From positions 1-64,000 of the forward strand of contig NZ_AVBI01000018.1 in NCBI RefSeq assembly GCF_000498475.1: a stretch of DNA of 64,000 bases, written 5' to 3'. The position numbers and the translations under genes are program-made. Source of the stretch: Flavobacterium cauense R2A-7 (lineage in GTDB: Bacteria > Bacteroidota > Bacteroidia > Flavobacteriales > Flavobacteriaceae). Below, in pieces: positions 58,835-64,000 of this stretch (the stretch's first letter is position 1; each line of letters begins with the position of its first letter). Under the pieces are notes generated by a model that was not told where the DNA came from, searched no databases, and saw nothing but the letters and a program-made list of their open reading frames with translations.

Positions 58835-60065
58835 GAAGCGTACTTTTTAAATCGGCTATAAAAGTACTCAAATGATCTACTTCCACATGATCCATAATCA
58901 CAATTTTATACCATTCGTTGGTTTCGTCGTGTTTTTGCGGGACCAAATCGTATTTCGCTTCCAATACGTGCGGAATGTATTTTGCTTCAACGGTTACGAT
59001 ATTCATGTTCGGGTCGCGGAAGTATTTAATGTTCATGGCATCGAATTGTTCGCACAACCAATCGGTACGCATTTGCAGTACGCGTATTTTTTCGCACCAG
59101 CCAAAGGGTCCATAAGTAAACAAAATCATCCAAACGGCCACGGCATTGGCGCCGCTTCTGCTGCCGCACAGGGTCAAATCCATGCCTTCCACATATTCGG
59201 CTTCTTTGGTAAGTACGTTTTCGATTAAGCCTTTACGACAGATGAAAACACCGGTTCCGTATGGCGCCTGCAACATCTTGTGGGCATCGATGGTAATGGA
59301 ACTGATTTTCGGATTTTCGAAGTTAATCACCGAATCTTTGTTGCTGAACGGATACACAAAGCCACCATACGCTGCATCAATATGGAGCTGGTACTCTAAT
59401 TGGTGTTTTTCCAAAAGGGAAATGTAATCGTCCGGATTGTCGATGGCGCCAAACATGGTTGTACCCATATTGGAAACCACAATAAAATATTTTTTTCCGT
59501 TGGTTTTCGCCGAAACAAGCAGGTTTTCCAGTGCCGCATTGTCCAATTCACGGGTGTCGAAGTGTACGGGTACCGAATAACGGTCCAACAGCAACAGGTT
59601 GGCGGCTTTCGGAATGGAATAATGGGTGTCTTCCGAAGCGATTATGGCAATTTCATCGGGTTTTGCCTGAAAATGATTCATGAAATAGTTACGGTACATC
59701 CAAATCGCCTGAATATTGGCTTCGGTACCGCCGGGTGCGATATACCCGTCATACGAATCGGCTTCAGCTTTAAAAATATCCACGGCCAAAACTTTAAGCA
59801 CTTCGCGTTCCATTTCCTGGGTGCCGCTAAAGGCTTTTTCGGAAGAGCCGATGGTGTGGCAACCAATATGATTAGGATTGGCTACATAGGTTTGCAGGGT
59901 AGGCGCATCTTTTAAAAAAGGCGCGTCGCTGTTAAAGACTTTATTGTCGAGCTTAGAAGCCGGATAGCCCAAGGAGGCATCGTGCGCAAAATTCACATTT
60001 TCTTCCAGCGCTTTCTCAATGCGTTGCTGACGTTCTTTCTGGGTTAGTTTTTTCCAAGTTATCAT
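58803..60065 (-). CDS. PLP-dependent group II decarboxylase
   Basis: 420 residues. The PLP lysine is Lys263 in TIDAHKMLQAPYG, with HIDAAYGGFVYPF (Asp of the PLP nitrogen) before it and GGTEANIQAIW earlier. The family decarboxylates Asp, Glu, Tyr, His or related amino acids; MfnA/PanP-like and histidine decarboxylase-like members are equally possible. It is the upstream partner in an overlapping pair with the cyclo-ligase. Confidence 0.85.
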   Translation of the reverse strand: MITWKKLTQKERQQRIEKALEENVNFAHDASLGYPASKLDNKVFNSDAPFLKDAPTLQTYVANPNHIGCHTIGSSEKAFSGTQEMEREVLKVLAVDIFKAEADSYDGYIAPGGTEANIQAIWMYRNYFMNHFQAKPDEIAIIASEDTHYSIPKAANLLLLDRYSVPVHFDTRELDNAALENLLVSAKTNGKKYFIVVSNMGTTMFGAIDNPDDYISLLEKHQLEYQLHIDAAYGGFVYPFSNKDSVINFENPKISSITIDAHKMLQAPYGTGVFICRKGLIENVLTKEAEYVEGMDLTLCGSRSGANAVAVWMILFTYGPFGWCEKIRVLQMRTDWLCEQFDAMNIKYFRDPNMNIVTVEAKYIPHVLEAKYDLVPQKHDETNEWYKIVIMDHVEVDHLSTFIADLKSTLHAEKRTAPQV

Positions 60066-60131
60066 ATACCATCAAATTTGACTCAAAGCTAAGGGCTTCA
60101 AAACAAATAAAATATGATAATTGTTAGGTTT

Positions 60132-61103
60132 TTATTTTTCCAGTTCAGTCGAAATATGATAAATCGCATCACCCTGATACACAATCGGTGCTTCGTTCAC
60201 GTTGATAACGTAACCGGAATTCGGCGCTTTCATTTTGTGTTCGATTTTCCCGTACGGATCGGATATGGTGGCCAAAAGCTGTCCTTTGTTGACATAACTT
60301 CCGATTTTGGTGTACCCGTGAAACATTCCCGAATAGCGGGCACGAATCCAAGCCGATTTTTCAATGTAAATGCTTTTTTCTTCGGGATGACTGGCTTTTT
60401 TTCGACTATTCAACATACCGAAATGTTCCAACACCCGTTTGGCGCCTTCGATGCCCTGTTGCGTAATGTCTTCGTTAATGTCGATGGATTTTCCGCCTTC
60501 AAACAACAGCATTTTCACACCCAGTTTGTCGCACGAATTCCGGAACGAACCGGAAATATTGTTGGAATACAAAGTGAATGGTGCGTGAAATATCTCTGCC
60601 AAATCCCGCAATTCCTGATTGTTGGGGGCGATTCGGATCTGAGCGGCATTAAAACGGGCCGCACCCCCAGCATGGAAGTCGATGGCATAATCCACGTGCG
60701 GAATAATTTCTTTCAGCAGATAATAGGCAAAACGACTGGCCAGCGAACCGGTTTTGCTTCCGGGAAAAACTCGGTTTAAATCGCGTCCATCGGGGAATTC
60801 GCGGGTCTGATTCACAAAACCGAAAACGTTAATAATTGGAATGCAGATAATCGTACCGGTTTTGGGTTTGTTGATTTTCTGAACGATAAGCTGTCGCACA
60901 ATTTCCGTTCCGTTGATTTCATCGCCATGCAATCCCGCCGATAACAAAACGGTTGGACCGGGAAGTTTGGCGCGTTCCACAATGATGGGAATTTTGAGTT
61001 TGGTCATGGTGTGGAGTTTTGCAATTTCCATGTTGATGGTTTTGCTTTCTCCAGGCAGAATGTCTTCTTTCAGTATTCGTAAAACGTTATTTCGGTAGTT
61101 CAT
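60132..61103 (-). CDS. Succinylglutamate desuccinylase/aspartoacylase-family zinc hydrolase
   Basis: 323 residues. The zinc motif SAGLHGDEINGTEIV (His-x-x-Glu) and the later third ligand in VDYAIDFHAGGAARFN are those of M14-type AstE/AspA proteins. The C-terminal domain with YSGMFHGYTKIGSYVNKGQ is a barrel-like lid. Substrate unknown; deacylation of an N-acyl amino acid or removal of a tail amino acid is possible. Confidence 0.88.
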   Translation of the reverse strand: MNYRNNVLRILKEDILPGESKTINMEIAKLHTMTKLKIPIIVERAKLPGPTVLLSAGLHGDEINGTEIVRQLIVQKINKPKTGTIICIPIINVFGFVNQTREFPDGRDLNRVFPGSKTGSLASRFAYYLLKEIIPHVDYAIDFHAGGAARFNAAQIRIAPNNQELRDLAEIFHAPFTLYSNNISGSFRNSCDKLGVKMLLFEGGKSIDINEDITQQGIEGAKRVLEHFGMLNSRKKASHPEEKSIYIEKSAWIRARYSGMFHGYTKIGSYVNKGQLLATISDPYGKIEHKMKAPNSGYVINVNEAPIVYQGDAIYHISTELEK

Positions 61104-61132
61104 AGCAGGTTAAAACGCTAAAATAATAATAA

Positions 61133-61158
61133 TTATGAGTTATGAGTTATAAATTATG
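61133..61158 (+). repeat. 7-base tandem array (TTATGAG) upstream of uvrC
   Basis: Units start at 61133, 61140, 61147 and 61154; the first two are exactly TTATGAG. Read on the minus strand the unit is TCATAAC or TCATAAT, the same family as the array at 31844 but inverted. Confidence 0.8.
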
Positions 61159-61188
61159 CGAGGACTTCATTTGCGTGACAGGAATTTG

Positions 61189-61196
61189 TAACTTTG
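61189..61196 (+). promoter_or_regulatory. -7 box of uvrC
   Basis: TAACTTTG matches TAnnTTTG, 26 bases before the ATG at 61223; the heptad array ends 30 bases upstream of it. Confidence 0.5.
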
Positions 61197-61222
61197 AAAC
61201 TAGCTAAGAACAACTTCTCAAC

Positions 61223-63028
61223 ATGTCGCTTTCCGCTTTAGAACTCCAAATCCAAACCCTGCCCGATAGTCCGGGGGTGTATCAGTATTATGATAAAGAA
61301 GGAAAGATTCTTTACGTAGGAAAAGCCAAAAATCTCAAGAAAAGAGTCGCGTCGTATTTCAATAAAGTACACGATAACGCCAAGACGAACGTGTTGGTCA
61401 AAAAAATCGTTTCCATCAAACACATTGTTGTTCCTACCGAAACCGATGCGTTGCTACTGGAAAACAACCTGATAAAAAAACTGCAACCGCGCTATAATGT
61501 GTTGTTGCGCGATGATAAAACCTACCCTTGGATTTGCATCAAAAACGAACGGTTCCCGCGCATTTTTTCCACCCGGAAAATGATTAAAGACGGTTCGGAA
61601 TATTTTGGGCCGTATACGAGTTTCAAGACCGTGCATACGATTTTGGATCTGATTAAAGAACTGTATCCGTTGCGCACCTGTAACTACGATTTAAGCAAGG
61701 CGAATATCGACAGCGGAAAATTTAAAGTGTGTCTGGAATACCATATCGGGAATTGTAAAGGACCTTGTGAAGGTTTCGAAACGATTACGAACTACGAAAA
61801 ACAAGTGCAGGCGATTCGCGAAATTCTCAAAGGAAATTTTAAAGAGAGTTTAAAGGATTTCAAAAAGCTGATGGGTGAACTGGCGATGGAGATGAAGTTT
61901 GAAGAGGCCCAGAAAATCAAAGAAAAAATTGAAGTTTTAGAGAATTACCAGTCGCGTTCGACGATTTTAAATCCGAAGATTTCCAACATCGATGTCTTTT
62001 CAATCGTGTCAGATGAAAGTATGGCGTATGTGAATTTTCTTCAGATTTCGCACGGTGCGATTGTACGTTCGCATACGATGGAGCTCAAAAAGAAACTCGA
62101 AGAAACCGACGAAGAATTACTAGAGTTGGCGGTGGTGGAATTGCGTGAGCGTTTTCATCTGAATTCCAAAGAAATCATTTTACCTTTCGAACTCGATTTC
62201 GGCGAAAAAATAAAAGTGACCGTCCCTAAATTGGGGGATAAAAAACAGATACTCGACTTATCCGAACGCAACGCCAAATTTTACCGCATGGATCAGCTGA
62301 AACAGATCAAAATTGTGGATCCCGACCGTCATACGAACCGAATCATGGCACAAATGCAGAAAGATTTACGCCTTTCGGTAGAACCAAGACATATTGAGTG
62401 TTTTGATAACTCGAACATTCAGGGAACCAATCCGGTGTCGGCCTGTGTAGTGTTTAAAGACGGGAAACCGAGCAAGAAAGACTATCGTCATTTCAATATC
62501 AAAACCGTAGAAGGCCCGAACGACTTCGCTTCGATGGAAGAAGTGGTGTACCGCAGATACAAACGCTTGCTGGACGAAAATCAGCCGTTACCTCAGTTGA
62601 TTATTATTGACGGGGGAAAAGGGCAGTTGTCATCAGCCTTAAAAAGTTTAGACGATTTAGGCCTGCGCGGAAAAGTAGCCATCATCGGAATCGCGAAACG
62701 ACTGGAAGAATTGTTTTATCCGGGCGATTCGGTGCCGTTGTATCTGGATAAGAAATCGGAAACCCTGAAAATAATTCAGCAGTTGCGGAACGAAGCACAC
62801 CGTTTCGGAATTACGTTTCACAGAGACAAACGCAGCAAGGCGGCGATTCAGACTTCGATTGAAACCATACCGGGCATCGGGGAAAAAACCATGATTGCAT
62901 TAATAAAACATTTCAAATCCGTTAAAAGATTGTCAAAAGCGACCGAAAAAGAAATTTCTGACGTGGTAGGGCTTTCAAAAGCCAAAAAAATTGTCGAATT
63001 TTACAGTGAATCCAATCCAAAAACATAA
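61223..63028 (+). CDS. uvrC: Excinuclease ABC subunit C
   Basis: 601 residues. N-terminal GIY-YIG nuclease (GVYQYYDKEGKILYVGKAKN), UvrB-binding segment (MKFEEAQKIKEKIEVLEN), RNase H-like nuclease core (ECFDNSNIQGTNPVSACVVF) and helix-hairpin-helix end (IPGIGEKTMIALIKHF). It makes both incisions in nucleotide excision repair. The patatin gene begins one base after the stop. Confidence 0.96.
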   Translation: MSLSALELQIQTLPDSPGVYQYYDKEGKILYVGKAKNLKKRVASYFNKVHDNAKTNVLVKKIVSIKHIVVPTETDALLLENNLIKKLQPRYNVLLRDDKTYPWICIKNERFPRIFSTRKMIKDGSEYFGPYTSFKTVHTILDLIKELYPLRTCNYDLSKANIDSGKFKVCLEYHIGNCKGPCEGFETITNYEKQVQAIREILKGNFKESLKDFKKLMGELAMEMKFEEAQKIKEKIEVLENYQSRSTILNPKISNIDVFSIVSDESMAYVNFLQISHGAIVRSHTMELKKKLEETDEELLELAVVELRERFHLNSKEIILPFELDFGEKIKVTVPKLGDKKQILDLSERNAKFYRMDQLKQIKIVDPDRHTNRIMAQMQKDLRLSVEPRHIECFDNSNIQGTNPVSACVVFKDGKPSKKDYRHFNIKTVEGPNDFASMEEVVYRRYKRLLDENQPLPQLIIIDGGKGQLSSALKSLDDLGLRGKVAIIGIAKRLEELFYPGDSVPLYLDKKSETLKIIQQLRNEAHRFGITFHRDKRSKAAIQTSIETIPGIGEKTMIALIKHFKSVKRLSKATEKEISDVVGLSKAKKIVEFYSESNPKT

Positions 63029-63029
63029 A

Positions 63030-64000
63030 ATGAAAAAACTTTTCCTGCTGATTTTAGTATGTAGCGTAGTTTTTTCCGCCTTTGCACAAGACCAAAAACG
63101 ACCAAAAATCGGTGTGGTGTTGAGCGGTGGCGGTGCTAAAGGATTGGCGCATATCGGAGTATTAAAAGTGTTGGACGAGGCCGGAGTGAAGGTGGATTAT
63201 ATTGGCGGAACCAGTATGGGAGCCATTATCGGCGGGTTGTATGCTTCGGGTTATACGGCCAAACAATTGGATTCTATTTTCAGGGTGGTCGATGCCGATG
63301 CATTACTACAGGACTACATTCCGAGAACTTCTAAAAGTTTTTTCGAAAAACGAAACGACGAAGTATATGCTTTAACACTACCGTTCAATAAGTTTAAATT
63401 GGGGGTTCCTACGGCACTTTCTAAAGGAATGTACAATTACAATTTACTCAGCCGATTGACCAATCACGTGCGTCTGGTTCGTGATTTTGACAAACTTCCC
63501 ATTCCGTTTGTGTGTATTGCAACCGATATTGAAAACGGCGAGAAAGTGGTGCTTAAAAGTGGTATTTTGCCCAAAGCAGTTTTAGCCAGTGGTGCCTTCC
63601 CGTCGCTTTATACGCCGGTAGAAATTGACGGGCGTTTGCTTATTGATGGTGGAGTAACGGATAATTATCCTATTGAAGAGGTAAAAAAAATGGGGGCCGA
63701 CATTATTATCGGTGTAGATGTGCAGGAAGGGTTAAAAGACAGAAATAATTTGGGAGGCGCTTCGGGGGTTTTGGTGCAGATTACCAATTTCAACATGATT
63801 GAAAAAATGGAAGCCAAACGAAAAGCTACCGATATTTATATCAAACCCGACATCAAAGGATACTCGGTTATATCGTTTGATCTTGGTCAGGAAATCATTA
63901 AAAAGGGGGAAGAGGCTGCGTTCTCGGTATATGAGAAAATCGCTCAATTGGGTTCAACGGAAAAACCGGTTCGAAAGCACATACCGATGACGCAACTTTC
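63030..64000 (+). CDS. Patatin-like phospholipase, exported; runs off the window
   Basis: The first 323 codons are present, with no stop before the window ends. The signal peptide ends near SAFAQ. Patatin motifs are intact: VVLSGGGAKGLAHIGVL (oxyanion hole), nucleophile Ser62 in GGTSMG and the Asp of LLIDGGVTDNYP. With a signal and this domain first it resembles PlpD-like proteins, which carry a POTRA and an outer membrane barrel C-terminally; that part is outside. It starts one base after uvrC. Confidence 0.88.
   Translation, partial: MKKLFLLILVCSVVFSAFAQDQKRPKIGVVLSGGGAKGLAHIGVLKVLDEAGVKVDYIGGTSMGAIIGGLYASGYTAKQLDSIFRVVDADALLQDYIPRTSKSFFEKRNDEVYALTLPFNKFKLGVPTALSKGMYNYNLLSRLTNHVRLVRDFDKLPIPFVCIATDIENGEKVVLKSGILPKAVLASGAFPSLYTPVEIDGRLLIDGGVTDNYPIEEVKKMGADIIIGVDVQEGLKDRNNLGGASGVLVQITNFNMIEKMEAKRKATDIYIKPDIKGYSVISFDLGQEIIKKGEEAAFSVYEKIAQLGSTEKPVRKHIPMTQL

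Overview
The window is chromosomal DNA of a Bacteroidetes bacterium, most likely Flavobacteriaceae and close to Flavobacterium. The grounds are: TonB-dependent receptors with a carboxypeptidase-like N-terminal domain; Cys-anchored lipoproteins with acidic residues after the Cys; type IX secretion (T9SS) sorting domains and a PorZ-like protein; a complete MoxR-Bat operon; an OmpA C-terminus with the Bacteroidetes Cys pair; and many TAnnTTTG promoter boxes, the -7 element of the Bacteroidetes housekeeping sigma factor. Sampled coding lines run from about 22 to 50 percent G+C. No rRNA, tRNA, CRISPR array, insertion sequence or prophage was seen.

Layout. 1-7070: end of an OmpA-family gene, a 574-base gene-free gap, then a minus-strand unit (TonB receptor and two lipoproteins) divergent from a secreted endonuclease/exonuclease/phosphatase protein. 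7139-11357: 3-hydroxyanthranilate dioxygenase, an ALDH7-type dehydrogenase, PhnA/YjdM, a small barrel protein and a PPP phosphatase. 11534-19933: a small lipoprotein, a TPR histidine kinase with its response regulator, an AT-rich patch with a Cys-rich secreted protein and an aspartyl protease lipoprotein, then four unrecognised or poorly known envelope genes and a possible 22-residue hydrophobic peptide. 19930-22019: an AlbA/Schlafen-type protein and a DUF4382 lipoprotein. 22172-31123: moxR, DUF58, a BatD-like gene and batA to batE. 31146-38841: cvpA, a conserved unknown, pheS, an unknown, a GH92 mannosidase, a TerC-family protein and gpsA.

39309-50112: an NHL-repeat T9SS cargo, an aldehyde-reductase-type alcohol dehydrogenase, a DJ-1/Hsp31-type protein and a Crp/Fnr regulator, then nadD, gmk, yicC, an EamA transporter, an ArsC-like protein, a thioesterase, a DinB-like protein, a cystathionine gamma-synthase and an outer-membrane protein. 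50322-64000: porZ-recO, ileS, a DksA-like protein, lspA, a small lipoprotein, formyltetrahydrofolate cyclo-ligase, a PLP decarboxylase, an AstE/AspA-type hydrolase, uvrC and the start of a patatin-like phospholipase.

Most of the window is ordinary conserved flavobacterial gene content. The structure that gene calling does not explain lies between genes. At least seven gaps, leaders or gene ends hold short tandem arrays with a strict 7-base period but different unit sequences (CAGTNNN, TCATAAY, AACTTCY, TCTATNT). Some sit in promoters or leaders (pheS, cvpA, the gene at 31880); one fills the moxR-DUF58 gap as an inverted pair; two run into the stop codons of cvpA and the EamA gene. Other leads are a mutually exclusive hairpin pair between the Cys-rich protein and the aspartyl protease, a perfect GTGAC palindrome in a likely carbonyl-detoxification gene set next to a Crp/Fnr regulator, and an abrupt composition change inside the histidine kinase gene. 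All functional claims come from reading the sequence; no search or folding program was run.
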